Of a stretch of DNA of 64,000 nt, positions 43,716-55,015 are shown piece after piece. Location: NCBI RefSeq assembly GCF_002929305.1, contig NZ_PJIO01000008.1, forward strand, positions 62,001 to 126,000, given 5' to 3'. Position numbers and translations under genes: made by a program. Every line of letters begins with the position of its first letter. Position 1 is the stretch's first letter. The stretch comes from Arthrobacter sp. GMC3. Lineage in GTDB: Bacteria > Actinomycetota > Actinomycetes > Actinomycetales > Micrococcaceae. Below the pieces are notes generated by a model. The model searched no databases and had not been told where the DNA came from. It worked only from the letters and a program-made list of their open reading frames with translations.

Positions 43716-45497
43716 CTATTCGAGGACCTCGGAGGCCTCCAGCCATTCGAGTTCCAGGCCAGCCCGCTCCTCGGCCAGCGTTGCCAGCTTTGCGTTGAGC
43801 CCGGCAAGGGCGTCATAGTCGCCTACGCTGGTGGCCATTTGCGCGTGAACCTTGGCGTCGGCCGCGGAATTCTTGGACAGCTGACGCTCCAGGCGGTTCA
43901 AGACCTTGCGGGCATCGCGCTTCTGGGCTTCGGAGGGACCCGACGGCGCTGCGGCGCCTTGGGAGGCTGCCGAGGACGACTTGCCCGCCAACGCAGCTTC
44001 TCGCAGTTCCAAGTACTGGTCCACTCCCCCGGGCAGCCCGCGAAGCTGGCCATCCCCGAGCAACGCCATCTGGTGGTCGGTGACCCGCTCCAACAGGTAT
44101 CTGTCGTGAGAAACCACCACCAGGGTGCCCGGCCAGCCGTCCAGCACGTCCTCAACGGCGGCAAGGGTGTCGGTGTCGAGGTCGTTGGTGGGCTCATCGA
44201 GCATCAGCACGTTCGGCTCACCGACCAGCAGGCGCAGCAGTTGCAGACGACGGCGCTCACCACCGGAGAGGTCCTTGACCATGGTCCACTGCTTGTCCTT
44301 CGTGAAGCCGAGCTGCTCCACGAGCTGCCCCGCCGTCATGTCCTTGCCGCCAACCTCGAAGGAACGCTTCTCCCGTTCGATGACCTCAATGACACGCATA
44401 CTCATGACATCGTCAAGCTCGCGGACCTCCTGGGTCAGCACGGCGGTCTGCACCGTCTTGCCGCGCTTCAAGCGCCCGGAGGTGGGCTCAATTTCACCGT
44501 TGAGCAACCGCAGCAAGGTGGTCTTGCCGGCACCGTTGACACCCACAATACCTAGGCGTTCCCCCGGGGCAAGGCGCAAAGTGATGTTGTCGAAGAGTTC
44601 CTTATCCCCGTAGGCAAGGGAAACGTTCTCCAGATCCAGCACGTCCTTGCCCTGGCGCGCGGTGGCCATCTTGGACAGGGCCACCGTGTCGCGCGGCTCG
44701 GGGACATCGGCGATCAGCTCGTTGGCGGCCTCAATGCGGAATTTGGGCTTGGCCGTCCGGGCCGGGGCGCCGCGGCGCAGCCAGGCCAGTTCCTTCTTCA
44801 CCAGCTGAACACGCTTGGATTCCATCACGGACGCGGCACGGTCACGCTCGGCGCGGGCCAGTACATACGCGGCATATCCGCCGTCGAACGGGTCAATGAT
44901 GCCGTCGTGAACTTCCCAGGTGCGGTTGCAGACTTCATCGAGGAACCAGCGATCGTGGGTCACGACCACGAAGGCACCCTCGTTGGCACGCCACCGCTGC
45001 TTGAGGTGCCTGGCCAACCAGGCCACACCCTCCACGTCCAGGTGGTTAGTGGGCTCATCGAGCATGATGACATCGTCATCGCCAATGAGCAGCTTGGCCA
45101 GGGCCACACGGCGCTTCTGCCCGCCGGAGAGCGAGTGGATGTTCGCGTCCCAGTCGACCTCACCCACCAGGGCGCCCATGATTTCGCGAATCTTCGGGTT
45201 GGATGCCCACACGTGATCGGCGGACTCACCCACGATGGCAAAGCCCACCGTGCTGTCGCCGTCGAGCACGTCAGACTGATCCAGGTAGCCCACATGGACC
45301 CCACCGCGCACAGTGACACGGCCGGAATCGGCAGTTTGCCGTCCGGAGAGCAGGCGCATCAGCGTGGACTTGCCATCACCGTTGCGCCCCACAATGCCAA
45401 TCCTGTCGCCCTCTTCCAGCCCCACCGTCACGCCGTCCAGGACGGTGCGGGTAGCAAAGGCGATGGTGAGGTTTTCTCCTCCAAGGAGATGTGCCAC
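43716..45497 (-). CDS. ABC-F family ATP-binding protein (Uup-like)
   Basis: 593 residues from a GTG. Two ABC domains carry Walker A GRNGDGKST and GVNGAGKTT and signatures LSGGQKRR and LSGGERRR. There are no membrane segments, a linker of about 80 residues joins the domains, and a C-terminal coiled coil (about 525-590, RKVLNRLERQLSKNSA) is typical of Uup. ABC-F proteins act on ribosomes or on branched DNA rather than in transport. It is followed by repeat R2 and lies downstream of ispE. Confidence 0.92.
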   Translation of the reverse strand: MAHLLGGENLTIAFATRTVLDGVTVGLEEGDRIGIVGRNGDGKSTLMRLLSGRQTADSGRVTVRGGVHVGYLDQSDVLDGDSTVGFAIVGESADHVWASNPKIREIMGALVGEVDWDANIHSLSGGQKRRVALAKLLIGDDDVIMLDEPTNHLDVEGVAWLARHLKQRWRANEGAFVVVTHDRWFLDEVCNRTWEVHDGIIDPFDGGYAAYVLARAERDRAASVMESKRVQLVKKELAWLRRGAPARTAKPKFRIEAANELIADVPEPRDTVALSKMATARQGKDVLDLENVSLAYGDKELFDNITLRLAPGERLGIVGVNGAGKTTLLRLLNGEIEPTSGRLKRGKTVQTAVLTQEVRELDDVMSMRVIEVIEREKRSFEVGGKDMTAGQLVEQLGFTKDKQWTMVKDLSGGERRRLQLLRLLVGEPNVLMLDEPTNDLDTDTLAAVEDVLDGWPGTLVVVSHDRYLLERVTDHQMALLGDGQLRGLPGGVDQYLELREAALAGKSSSAASQGAAAPSGPSEAQKRDARKVLNRLERQLSKNSAADAKVHAQMATSVGDYDALAGLNAKLATLAEERAGLELEWLEASEVLE

Positions 45498-45521
45498 GTC
45501 AAACCACTTTCATTGAGGAAA

Positions 45522-46520
45522 TCATGCGTCGAATACTCTGTGTGCCCCGTGGACGGGGCCTTGCACGGCCAGGGCAACATAGCCGGCCGCAGTCAAATCT
45601 GTCACTAGTTCACGCCCGTGCTGCTCGTTCTGGGCCAGCACGGCAATGGTGGGACCGGAGCCCGACACCAGTGCCGCCAGCGCACCAGCGGTCCTGCCGG
45701 CACGCAGGGCAGTTGCCAGCCCGGGAGCCAGCGAGACGGCCGCCTCCTGCAGGTCGTTACCCAGGCAGGGCGCCAGCAAGGCGGGATCCCCGGCGCGCAG
45801 GGCCGCCAGGATCTGCGGATCCACTTCCGTGGGCTCCTGAATTTCGCGGCCATCACGCAGCTCATCCAGAGCCCCATAGACAACGGGAGTGGAAAGCCCC
45901 GCCTCGGACAACACCAACACCCAGTGCAACGGGTCTGGCGCCAGGGCTGCGGTGAGTTTGTCGCCCACGCCCAGCCCGACGGCGGCCCCTCCAAGAAGCG
46001 CGAATGGCACGTCTGCGCCGAGCTCGGCTCCGAGGTGTGCCAGTTCCTCGCGTGAGAGGCCGGCATGCCAGAGGGCGTCGCAGGCAACCAGTGCGGCCGC
46101 GGCGTCCGCCGAACCGCCGCCCATACCCCCGGCTATGGGGACGTGCTTGGTGATTTCCAGGTGCACACCACAGGCGTTCTCGCTGACGTCGGCGACAAGT
46201 TTTGCCGCACGGACGGCAAGGTTGCGCCCGTCCAGGGGAATGTTTGCCAGCAGATGCGGTGCCAGTGAACTGTTCTCGCTGATGCTGACGGTGATGTCGC
46301 TGGCCGGTGTGCCGGGCTTGGCCGTGGCCCGAACCTCCTCGTAAAGGGAGACGGCCAGGTAGGTGCTGGCCACCGAATGGTAGCCGTCTGACCGCAACGG
46401 CCCCACTTTGAAGGACGCGTTGATTTTGCCGGGGGCCTTGACACCAATGTGCCGGGGCCGTCCCGCCCAGTCGAAGTCTTCCCCGCCCGGTAGCGCGCGT
46501 TCTCTCTCCACGGGGCTCAA
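45522..46520 (-). CDS. ispE: 4-diphosphocytidyl-2-C-methyl-D-erythritol kinase
   Basis: 332 residues. GHMP kinase with [13 protein letters not shown] near the N-terminus, the ATP-binding motif [17 protein letters not shown], and the C-terminal [10 protein letters not shown]. It phosphorylates CDP-ME in the non-mevalonate isoprenoid pathway, which supplies undecaprenyl carriers. The TTG start overlaps the rsmA stop (TTGA); GTG codons just inside are alternatives. It shows the rsmA-ispE coupling frequent in actinobacteria. Confidence 0.96.
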   Translation of the reverse strand: MSPVERERALPGGEDFDWAGRPRHIGVKAPGKINASFKVGPLRSDGYHSVASTYLAVSLYEEVRATAKPGTPASDITVSISENSSLAPHLLANIPLDGRNLAVRAAKLVADVSENACGVHLEITKHVPIAGGMGGGSADAAAALVACDALWHAGLSREELAHLGAELGADVPFALLGGAAVGLGVGDKLTAALAPDPLHWVLVLSEAGLSTPVVYGALDELRDGREIQEPTEVDPQILAALRAGDPALLAPCLGNDLQEAAVSLAPGLATALRAGRTAGALAALVSGSGPTIAVLAQNEQHGRELVTDLTAAGYVALAVQGPVHGAHRVFDA

Positions 46521-47395
46521 GCCAGCAGTGGGTTCTTGGCTTCGGCGATGCGAGCGAACGCGTTCACGTCGATCACTTCCCCGCGGGCACTGGGGTCAAC
46601 GCCGGCGATGCGCAGGAACTTCTCCGCTTCCACCGCTCCCCCGGCCCAGCCGGCCAGGGCGGCGCGGAGGGTCTTGCGGCGCTGGGCAAACGCCGCATCG
46701 ATCACGGCGAACACCTCTTCGCGGCTGGCATGGGTGACGGGGGGTTCGCGCCGGGTGAATTCGACCAGGCCGGAGGAGATTTTCGGTGCGGGCCAAAACA
46801 CGTTCATGCCGATCACACCGGCTTTGCGCATCTGCGAGTACCAGGCGCCCTTGACCGAGGGCACCCCATACGTCTTGGAGCCGGGCCCGGCCACCATGCG
46901 GTCGGCCACCTCGTCCTGAACCATGACCAGCCCGTGCTTCAAGGACGGGAAGTGCTCCAACAGGTGCAACACCACCGGGACCGCCACGTTGTAGGGCAGA
47001 TTGGCCACGAGGGCGGTGGGCTTGGCCGGAAGTTCGGTGACGCGCATGGCATCGGAAAGGACGACGTCGAGGTTCCCTGCTTTTTCGGGGCGGAAGGCGG
47101 CCACGGTGGAGGGCAGCTTCGCAGCCAGTACAGGGTCGATCTCTACGGCCACCACGCGTGCGGCGGCGTCGAGCAATCCCAGGGTCAGCGAGCCCAGTCC
47201 GGGGCCCACCTCCAACACGGTCTCGGCTGGGTCAACTTTGGCCGCTGCCACGATGCGGCGGATGGTGTTGCCGTCAATGACAAAGTTCTGGCCCAGCGTT
47301 TTGGTGGGGCGCACACCAATTTCCTCCGCAAGGCGGCGGATCTCAGTGGCGCCTAAAAGTGGCTGGGGTGCGGGGCTGGGCTCGGGCTTGGTCAC
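46517..47395 (-). CDS. rsmA: 16S rRNA (adenine(1518)-N(6)/adenine(1519)-N(6))-dimethyltransferase
   Basis: 292 residues from a GTG. The motifs are [17 protein letters not shown], the SAM-binding [16 protein letters not shown], and the catalytic [10 protein letters not shown]. It dimethylates two adjacent adenines near the 3' end of 16S rRNA. It is coupled to ispE. A strong hairpin separates it from rpfB upstream. Confidence 0.97.
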   Translation of the reverse strand: MTKPEPSPAPQPLLGATEIRRLAEEIGVRPTKTLGQNFVIDGNTIRRIVAAAKVDPAETVLEVGPGLGSLTLGLLDAAARVVAVEIDPVLAAKLPSTVAAFRPEKAGNLDVVLSDAMRVTELPAKPTALVANLPYNVAVPVVLHLLEHFPSLKHGLVMVQDEVADRMVAGPGSKTYGVPSVKGAWYSQMRKAGVIGMNVFWPAPKISSGLVEFTRREPPVTHASREEVFAVIDAAFAQRRKTLRAALAGWAGGAVEAEKFLRIAGVDPSARGEVIDVNAFARIAEAKNPLLA

Positions 47396-47424
47396 TGGAC
47401 AATCGTATCCGCTATTAAATAGGG

Positions 47425-47461
47425 ACGCTCCCCGCTGGTCCTCAGGACCTGTGGGGAGCGT
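47425..47461 (-). terminator. Terminator between rpfB and rsmA
   Basis: ACGCTCCCC (47425-47433) pairs with GGGGAGCGT (47453-47461). The inner bases extend the stem with one mismatch to a TCA loop. On the minus strand CCCTATTTAAT follows. It lies just after the rpfB stop. Confidence 0.8.
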
Positions 47462-47489
47462 ACCGCCATCTTTTGTGGCCTTGGTCGGT

Positions 47490-48647
<1,158 letters not shown>

Positions 48648-48676
48648 CTACTAGAGCACCCGGGCACGGGGAATGG

Positions 48677-48739
48677 CGAACAGTTGTGCACGTTTTTTAC
48701 CCAAGGAAATCCAAGGAAAAAGACGTGCACAACTGTTCG
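48677..48739. promoter_or_regulatory. Long perfect inverted repeat in the rpfB leader
   Basis: The arm CGAACAGTTGTGCACGT (48677-48693) is perfectly inverted at 48723-48739. The stem continues inward through T5/A5 to a loop of about 19 bases. It lies 40-100 bases before the rpfB start and downstream of tatD. It may be the tatD terminator, an rpfB leader element, or both. The remaining 48740-48885 has short GTTACC/GGTAAC inverted pairs near tatD. Confidence 0.65.
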
Positions 48740-48885
48740 TTCCGAACGGCAGCTGGGCCATCCAAATGAACGGTGGATCACCCAGCAACATTTCCGTTGG
48801 TCTTCCCCGACCACGGCTAATAGTTATCGAGCGTAACCTGTTCGTTACCATTTAGACAAGGAAAGGTAACGATCAACACCTTGGA

Positions 48886-49842
48886 TCAGGCGTCCCAAGA
48901 GCCGTAAACGGCCTCCGTATTCGCCCGCAGCAACTCCCCCAAATCGGCCAGTTCGTACCCCAGCAATTGACCCATGGATTGCACCGTGTACGGCAGCATG
49001 TAGCTGGCATTGGGGCGCCCCCGGTGCGGGTGCGGCGTCAAAAATGGGGCGTCGGTTTCCACCAGCAGCAGGGCCGGATCGGCCACCGCCAGCGCCTCGC
49101 GCAAATTTTTTGCATTTTTAAACGTCAACGTCCCCGAAAACGACATGTACCAGCCGTTCTCGTTGCAGATCTTGGCCAGTTCGGCGTCGCCCGAGAAGCA
49201 GTGAAAAACCACGCACGACGGCGCACCCTCCTCCCGCAGCACATCCACCACGTCGCTGTGGGCGTCACGGTCGTGGATCTGCAGCGCAAGCGAGCGCTTT
49301 TTGGCAATTTCAATGTGCCGGCGGAACGAGTACTTTTGCCCTGCCACACCCTCGGGACCCGTGCGGAAGTAGTCAAGTCCGGTCTCGCCGATGGCACGGA
49401 TTCGCGGGTGCGCGGCGAGTGCATCAATTTCCGCCAAGGCGGCATCCAGGGCTGAGACGCCGTCAGCCGTTGAGGCACCTGCCAACTCCGGCGCGTCATT
49501 GGGATGAATGGCCACGGCCCCCAGAACCCTGGGATCGGCATCCACCGCTTCAACGGTGAACCGGGAGGACGCCAAATCGCAGCCAACCTGCACGGCACCA
49601 GCAACACCAACGGCCTCGGCGGCGTCCAGCGCCTCCTTCAACCCCACCTGATGCCCCAACGACGAATCATCAAAGTCAAAATGCGTGTGGTTGTCGTAGA
49701 CGGGAACCGGTAGGCGCAGCGGGGCCGGGGCAAATCCGGGGCGGGGCTTGCCGCCGTCGGGCTGCTCGCCTGCCTGCTGGAGGGATTCCGGCGCTGGCGC
49801 GGCGTCGCGGCGGTAGGGGCGGGGGACTTCCTGCGTGCACAT
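48886..49842 (-). CDS. tatD: TatD-family metal-dependent hydrolase (DNase)
   Basis: 318 residues. A TIM-barrel amidohydrolase with NHTHFDFDD (metal site), AIGETGLDYFRT (conserved glutamate), LQIHDRDAHSD and FHCFSGD, and the terminal ETDAPFLTP. About 45 extra N-terminal residues are polar and rich in Pro/Ala. The family shows 3'-5' exonuclease or DNase activity. It is divergent from the MoxR operon with a 75-112 base gap. Confidence 0.94.
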   Translation of the reverse strand: MCTQEVPRPYRRDAAPAPESLQQAGEQPDGGKPRPGFAPAPLRLPVPVYDNHTHFDFDDSSLGHQVGLKEALDAAEAVGVAGAVQVGCDLASSRFTVEAVDADPRVLGAVAIHPNDAPELAGASTADGVSALDAALAEIDALAAHPRIRAIGETGLDYFRTGPEGVAGQKYSFRRHIEIAKKRSLALQIHDRDAHSDVVDVLREEGAPSCVVFHCFSGDAELAKICNENGWYMSFSGTLTFKNAKNLREALAVADPALLLVETDAPFLTPHPHRGRPNASYMLPYTVQSMGQLLGYELADLGELLRANTEAVYGSWDA

Positions 49843-49954
49843 GAGCTCAACTTTACCCAGCAGAACGGGTCATGTTCTGCATTCTGCCGCGCATACTAGT
49901 ACCGTGGAGCACAATTAAATGAGACGAACGCCACACTGGCCTGGAAGGTTGGGT

Positions 49955-51070
49955 ATGCACCCTCGCGAGACACTGACGGAAGCCGGCACCCCCGAGAACG
50001 TAGCTGTGCCGGCTAGGGGGCAGGCCAACGCCACCACGAGGATGACTGCAGAGAGGTTTGCCCAACTCAGCTCGGAGATCATGACGGCCATGAACACCGT
50101 GATCGACGGTAAACAAGAAGCTGTGGCCTTGGCGCTGACCGTGCTGCTGGCCCGGGGACACCTACTCCTGGAGGATGTGCCCGGCGTAGGCAAGACCCTG
50201 CTCGCCAAGACCCTGGCCCGTACTCTTGACTGCTCGGTGAGCCGGATCCAGTTCACCCCTGACCTGCTGCCCAGCGACATCACGGGCGTGTCAATCTACA
50301 ACCAGCAAGACCAATCTTTTGACTTCCGCCCCGGAGCCATTTTTGCCAATCTGGTCATCGGGGATGAGATCAACCGGGCCTCAGCCAAAACCCAGTCGGC
50401 ACTGCTGGAATCCATGGAAGAACACCAGGTCACCGTGGATGGCACCACCTATGGCCTCAGCGAGCCGTTTATGGTCATTGCCACGCAAAACCCGATTGAA
50501 ATGGAAGGCACCTACCCGCTTCCGGAAGCGCAGCGAGACCGCTTCATGGCCCGAATTTCCTTGGGCTACCCGGACACCACGGCTGAACTGGCCATGCTGG
50601 AATCCCACCAATGGGTCAATCCACTGGATGCTATCCGCCCCGTGGCCACCACCGCCGACGTCGCCGCCATGCTTGAGGTGGTTGCCGCCACGCACGTTTC
50701 AGCGGCCGTGAAGGAATACACGGTGGCCCTGGGCGGGGCAACGCGCAACAGCGATCAGTTGCGCCTGGGCGCCAGTCCGCGAGCGCTCCTGCAATTGTTG
50801 CGGGCCGCGAAGGCGTCGGCAGCGTTGGCCGGGCGCGGATTCGTCCTGCCGGATGACATCCGCGAGTTGGCAGAACCCGTGCTGGCCCACCGCCTGATTG
50901 TTGAACGCAAAGCCGCCAGCATGGGCGTCACTGCTGCCGATGTTATTGCCGACGCCCTGGCCCGGATTCCCGTTCCGGCCCAGCCTGCCGGTTCATCACC
51001 GAACTCGACTTCCGGCACATCCAGTGGTTTAGCGGGGGCCGCAGCTCGGCGGGCTGCCCGGGCCAGGTAG
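49955..51070 (+). CDS. MoxR-family AAA+ ATPase
   Basis: 371 residues from ATG at 49955, preceded by GGAAGG at good spacing; an ATG 36 bases upstream has none. Walker A LEDVPGVGKTLLAKTL, Walker B GDEINRASAKTQSALLE, and sensor segments ATQNPIEMEGTYPLPEAQ are present. MoxR proteins are chaperone-like ATPases that work with DUF58 and transglutaminase-like partners, both encoded directly downstream. The C-terminal 35 residues are Ala/Arg-rich. Confidence 0.93.
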   Translation: MHPRETLTEAGTPENVAVPARGQANATTRMTAERFAQLSSEIMTAMNTVIDGKQEAVALALTVLLARGHLLLEDVPGVGKTLLAKTLARTLDCSVSRIQFTPDLLPSDITGVSIYNQQDQSFDFRPGAIFANLVIGDEINRASAKTQSALLESMEEHQVTVDGTTYGLSEPFMVIATQNPIEMEGTYPLPEAQRDRFMARISLGYPDTTAELAMLESHQWVNPLDAIRPVATTADVAAMLEVVAATHVSAAVKEYTVALGGATRNSDQLRLGASPRALLQLLRAAKASAALAGRGFVLPDDIRELAEPVLAHRLIVERKAASMGVTAADVIADALARIPVPAQPAGSSPNSTSGTSSGLAGAAARRAARAR

Positions 51071-51073
51071 TTC

Positions 51074-52465
51074 ATGAGCTGGATTCCTGAGTACATATTC
51101 CGGCCACGCGGCTGGCTGTTGATGACTGCCGGGGTGCTGGCCCTGCTGTTCGCGCAGTTATTTGGTCGCCGGGACTTATTGGTGGTGGGTGTCTTTTTGC
51201 TGGCATTGCCGCCCTTGGCCAGTGCCGGCTTGCGACTATTCGCCCCCGGGTTCACCGTCAAACGCTTCTTCTCCCCTGCCTTTGTGGAAACCGGCACCAC
51301 GGCAACAGTGACACTTGAGGTTCATGGGAGCACGCCGGGCGGCGGACGGGCCCGCATGGTGGAAACTCTGCCGCCGCACCTTATCGATGTCCCGCACTTT
51401 GACTACCCGCAACCGGTGACACCACGCAGCCTTCTGAGCCGTTACAGCTACACCTTGCACCCCACCCGCCGCGGCGTGTTCACCATTGGCCCGTTGACGG
51501 CCAGGTTCGGTGACCCATTCGATGTGGCCCTACTCAGACGTGACCTCGACGCCGGTGACACGCTCACGGTGGCCCCCGCCGCCGTAGTACTCCCGGAAAT
51601 TTCTTTGACGGGCGGCCGCGGCCAGGACGGATCACGAATGACCCGCCAGCAGGCCAACCCCAGCGACGACGACGTCATGAACCGCGAGTACCGCCATGGT
51701 GACCCCCTGCGCCGCATTCACTGGCCCGCTACGGCCAGGCAGGGCAAGATCATGGTTCGGGCCGAAGAATCCGTGACAACCCCCGAAGCGGCCCTAGTCT
51801 TGGACCAACGTTTTTGGGCGTACGGCGGGCACAGCAAACCGGTCCGGAAAACGGACGCGCTAAGTAGCTCGCCAGCCTTCGAATGGGCCGTCGTGGCGGC
51901 CATCTCCATTGCTTCCCACCTGTTGGAGCGAAGCTATAGCCTGCGCGTCCTTGACCACCAGGGTCTCCCCGGCTTCGCCTCCTCAGCCTCGGCACTGGAG
52001 CCCGAGCGGGAAGATTTTTCCGGGACGAGCGGTGTGCTGGCGGTGGCCCAGTCCCTGGCAGCCCTGGAACTTTCGGATCCCCCCGTCAACCCCGGAGAGG
52101 CCCAAGCCCCGCTGGCTGGCTTGCTGGCGGATAAGTTGATCCAAACCCGGCGCCGCGGACCTATCATCGCCGTGACAGGTGCACTGACCACTGCCGACGC
52201 GATGACCTTGGCCGCCGCCTCCGAAGCCGCCGAGGGAGCCTTCGCCCTGCTGGTGTGCCAAGATCCTGCCGCCGTTGCTGGGCCCCTGACTATCCTTCGA
52301 CGCGCGGGTTGGCAGGCCGTTGCCCTGACCCCCACCACATCCTTACTGCAGGCGTGGGCGGACATGGATGAACCCACCTTCCTACCGGCCGCCGCCACGG
52401 GGAGCCACCACCACCCCCGGTCCGCGAACCAGCCCACCGGCCCGGCCACCGGGTACCTGCCATGA
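51074..52465 (+). CDS. DUF58 domain-containing membrane protein
   Basis: 463 residues. Two N-terminal hydrophobic helices (about 12-55), then a beta-rich region and the DUF58 signature REYRHGDPLRRIHWPATA with KIMVRAEE. It starts three bases after moxR and overlaps the next gene by ATGA. It is the standard middle gene of MoxR-DUF58-transglutaminase operons and a likely partner of the ATPase at the membrane. The reaction is unknown. Confidence 0.92.
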   Translation: MSWIPEYIFRPRGWLLMTAGVLALLFAQLFGRRDLLVVGVFLLALPPLASAGLRLFAPGFTVKRFFSPAFVETGTTATVTLEVHGSTPGGGRARMVETLPPHLIDVPHFDYPQPVTPRSLLSRYSYTLHPTRRGVFTIGPLTARFGDPFDVALLRRDLDAGDTLTVAPAAVVLPEISLTGGRGQDGSRMTRQQANPSDDDVMNREYRHGDPLRRIHWPATARQGKIMVRAEESVTTPEAALVLDQRFWAYGGHSKPVRKTDALSSSPAFEWAVVAAISIASHLLERSYSLRVLDHQGLPGFASSASALEPEREDFSGTSGVLAVAQSLAALELSDPPVNPGEAQAPLAGLLADKLIQTRRRGPIIAVTGALTTADAMTLAAASEAAEGAFALLVCQDPAAVAGPLTILRRAGWQAVALTPTTSLLQAWADMDEPTFLPAAATGSHHHPRSANQPTGPATGYLP

Positions 52466-54876
52466 CCGGCCCGTCCTCCGGCAGCAATCGCCAGAAGCTC
52501 GACGGCGGCGCTGCAGGCACCGGGCAGCGCGGTGGCATACGCGGTTTCCTGGGCGAACCGGCCACCGGGCCTGCCCGTTGGGTACTCGCCCTGGCAGTCC
52601 TGGGCGCAGTCATGGGCGCATCACTGAGCCTTCGCAACGTCCTACTCGACTACAGCTGGTTCCCCCAAGCAGTCCTGGCGTGCGCACTGACCCTGTTGTT
52701 GCCAGCACTCACGCGGCGCTACCCGCGGCTGAACCATCTTGCCCCAATAGCGGCCCTGCTTGGCTGGTTCATGGGGTTGACGCTGGCATTTTTCCCTGGC
52801 ACCGCCTACCTTGGCCTCATCCCCTCCGCTTCGACCATTAAGGCTGCGGTGGCCCTTGCCTCCGAGGCGGGCGCCAGCATTCTTGTCAGCAACACCCCCG
52901 TCCCGGCCGACCCAGGGATCGCCTTTATCATCTGCGCGGGGCTGGGTTTCACGGCACTGCTCATAGATACGCTGGCGGTGACTGTGGCCCTGCCGGCCGC
53001 CAGCGCCCTCGGAATTGCGCTGATACTGCTCCCGGCGGCACTGACCACCCAGGACGGTGTTGGCGCGTCAGGTTTCATTGGTGCCGCTGGCGGGTACCTG
53101 CTCATTTTGGGCTGCTGCCGCTGGTATGCACCGGAAGGTCAGCTGCGCCCTGCCGCGAATCGGGCAGCGAGCGGAACACTGGGCAGGGCGGCTGGGCTGG
53201 GTGCCGCAGTGGTGGTGGTCATGATGCTTGCGTCCGTGTTCTTGCCGGGATTCTCCTCCGGCACTTTCCCGCAGGGCTCACGCCTGGGCTCACCGGGCAA
53301 TGTATCCGGCTTGGACCCGATGATCTCTCTCGGCAATGACCTACGTTCACAATCGACAGCCATCAATATGAGCTACCTCACCGATGCACCGGAACCGTTG
53401 TACTTGCGCATGAGCACCTTGGAGGACTTCTCCGGGAAGACCTGGAAACCCTCCCCCATCCCCGCCGGTCTCAGCGATAACTTATCCGATCTCAGACCGG
53501 CCTTTGGCGCAAATTCGGCGGTGCCGCAGGTCACCACCACCACCATGGTGTCGGTACTTGACCTCTCCAGCACCTGGCTGCCCGCGCCGCTTTCGACAAC
53601 AAGTGTGGAATCGCTGCGCGGGCAATGGAAGTGGAACCCCTCAACCCAAACCATCAGTGGCAATGACACCACTGCCGATCAGTCCTACGTGGTGGTCAGT
53701 CAGATGCCCGAGCTGACTCCGGAACTGCTCGACGCCGCCACCCAAAAACCGGACAACCGCCTGGACCCCATCTTTTCGAAACTGCCCAACAATGTCCCAG
53801 CCATCATCAAGACCACGGCAGAGCAGGTCAGCGAGGGCCAGACAACCCCGTACGGGCGCGCCATGGCCATTCAGGACTATCTTCGCTCGTCCGCGTTCAC
53901 CTACAGCGTGAAGACGCCGGTGCAGGAAGGCTACGACGGGGCCGGCATGAATGTCCTGGCGAAGTTCCTTGAGGTAAAGAGCGGGTACTGCATCCATTTC
54001 TCCGCTGCCATGGCCGTCATGGCCAGGGAACTGGGCATACCCTCCCGGATCGCCGTCGGCTACGCCCCTGGCACACCGAACCAGGAAACGGGTTCCGTGA
54101 ACGGAGTGGACCTGACGGGTTACCAGGTGGCCGGACGTGACGCCCACGCCTGGCCCGAACTGTACTTTGAGGGCCTGGGCTGGGTGCCCTTTGAGCCCAC
54201 ACCCTCCCGCGGCGATGTTCCCGCGTACGCGCAGGAACCTTCCACGGACACCTCCCGCCCCAACAACAACGACCTCCTCAATGGCGCCAACTCCAGGCCT
54301 ACATCGGCTCCCGCGACGGCTCCCACCAGTAAAGCCGCCACCACGCCCGCCACGGCGGCCGCAGTGGAGGCAACCCCCCAGCACGCGCGCATTAGCGCCG
54401 GTGTCGTGGCCGTGGTCCTGGCACTTGTCGTGGCGGCGTCGCCAGCCTTTACCCGCATTCTTGTCCGACGGCGGCGCCTGGCATTGGTGCGTGGCGCATC
54501 ACCCGGACGCAAGGGAACGGGGCGTCCCGGCAAGCAGAAGGATCCGCGTGACAGCCCCGAGGCTCTGGCTTGGCGTGAATTGAGCGCGAGCACCATTGAC
54601 TACGGCTACAGCTATGACTCTGCCTTGACGCCTGCCCTGCAGGCCGAGCGCATGGCCGCCTTGTTGGGCGAATCCAGTTCACGGGACGTGTACCGGGTGC
54701 GCAGCGCCTACGAGAACGTGGTCTACGGTCCACCCGGCGCCGACTCGCCCGTTGGCAGGGACGACCTCGCGGACGCCCTCGAGCGAATCGGCTCCCGGCT
54801 GGCACAGAAGGCCACCACACCAGCCCGCATCCGCGCGGTGGTGCTACCACCGTCGCTCTTCAACAACCGGCAATAA
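52462..54876 (+). CDS. Transglutaminase-like membrane protein (TgpA/DUF3488 type)
   Basis: 804 residues. Six or seven membrane helices span about 35-240. An extracytoplasmic region follows, with a transglutaminase core near 490-580: the catalytic cysteine in KSGYCIHFSAAMA, the histidine in GRDAHAWPELYF and the aspartate position in GWVPFEPTPSRG. A Thr/Ala-rich linker, another membrane helix (about 645-670) and a DUF4129-like cytoplasmic tail complete it. It probably crosslinks or cleaves a peptide in the envelope. It ends the operon, followed by a perfect palindrome. Confidence 0.93.
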   Translation: MTGPSSGSNRQKLDGGAAGTGQRGGIRGFLGEPATGPARWVLALAVLGAVMGASLSLRNVLLDYSWFPQAVLACALTLLLPALTRRYPRLNHLAPIAALLGWFMGLTLAFFPGTAYLGLIPSASTIKAAVALASEAGASILVSNTPVPADPGIAFIICAGLGFTALLIDTLAVTVALPAASALGIALILLPAALTTQDGVGASGFIGAAGGYLLILGCCRWYAPEGQLRPAANRAASGTLGRAAGLGAAVVVVMMLASVFLPGFSSGTFPQGSRLGSPGNVSGLDPMISLGNDLRSQSTAINMSYLTDAPEPLYLRMSTLEDFSGKTWKPSPIPAGLSDNLSDLRPAFGANSAVPQVTTTTMVSVLDLSSTWLPAPLSTTSVESLRGQWKWNPSTQTISGNDTTADQSYVVVSQMPELTPELLDAATQKPDNRLDPIFSKLPNNVPAIIKTTAEQVSEGQTTPYGRAMAIQDYLRSSAFTYSVKTPVQEGYDGAGMNVLAKFLEVKSGYCIHFSAAMAVMARELGIPSRIAVGYAPGTPNQETGSVNGVDLTGYQVAGRDAHAWPELYFEGLGWVPFEPTPSRGDVPAYAQEPSTDTSRPNNNDLLNGANSRPTSAPATAPTSKAATTPATAAAVEATPQHARISAGVVAVVLALVVAASPAFTRILVRRRRLALVRGASPGRKGTGRPGKQKDPRDSPEALAWRELSASTIDYGYSYDSALTPALQAERMAALLGESSSRDVYRVRSAYENVVYGPPGADSPVGRDDLADALERIGSRLAQKATTPARIRAVVLPPSLFNNRQ

Positions 54877-54909
54877 TCCCCGACTCATCCCAGCGCTTCA
54901 TCGAGGGTG

Positions 54910-54949
54910 CAGATAATGCGACTTCCCGCGCGGGAAGTCGCATTATCTG
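54910..54949. terminator. 40-bp perfect palindrome between convergent genes
   Basis: Two 20-base arms with no spacer, centred at 54929/54930 on CCCGC|GCGGG. It lies between the transglutaminase and dehydrogenase stops and can act as a bidirectional terminator. Confidence 0.8.
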
Positions 54950-54967
54950 TACACTCACGTTAATCTC

Positions 54968-54997
54968 GCGAGCTTGCGAGCTTGCGAGCTTGCGAGC
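54968..54997. repeat. 8-bp tandem repeat GCGAGCTT x 3.75
   Basis: Three full copies and a partial fourth, just downstream of the dehydrogenase stop. Non-coding; a likely variable-number site. Confidence 0.9.
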
Positions 54998-55015
54998 GGA
55001 GGGAGGGCGTGGGGA

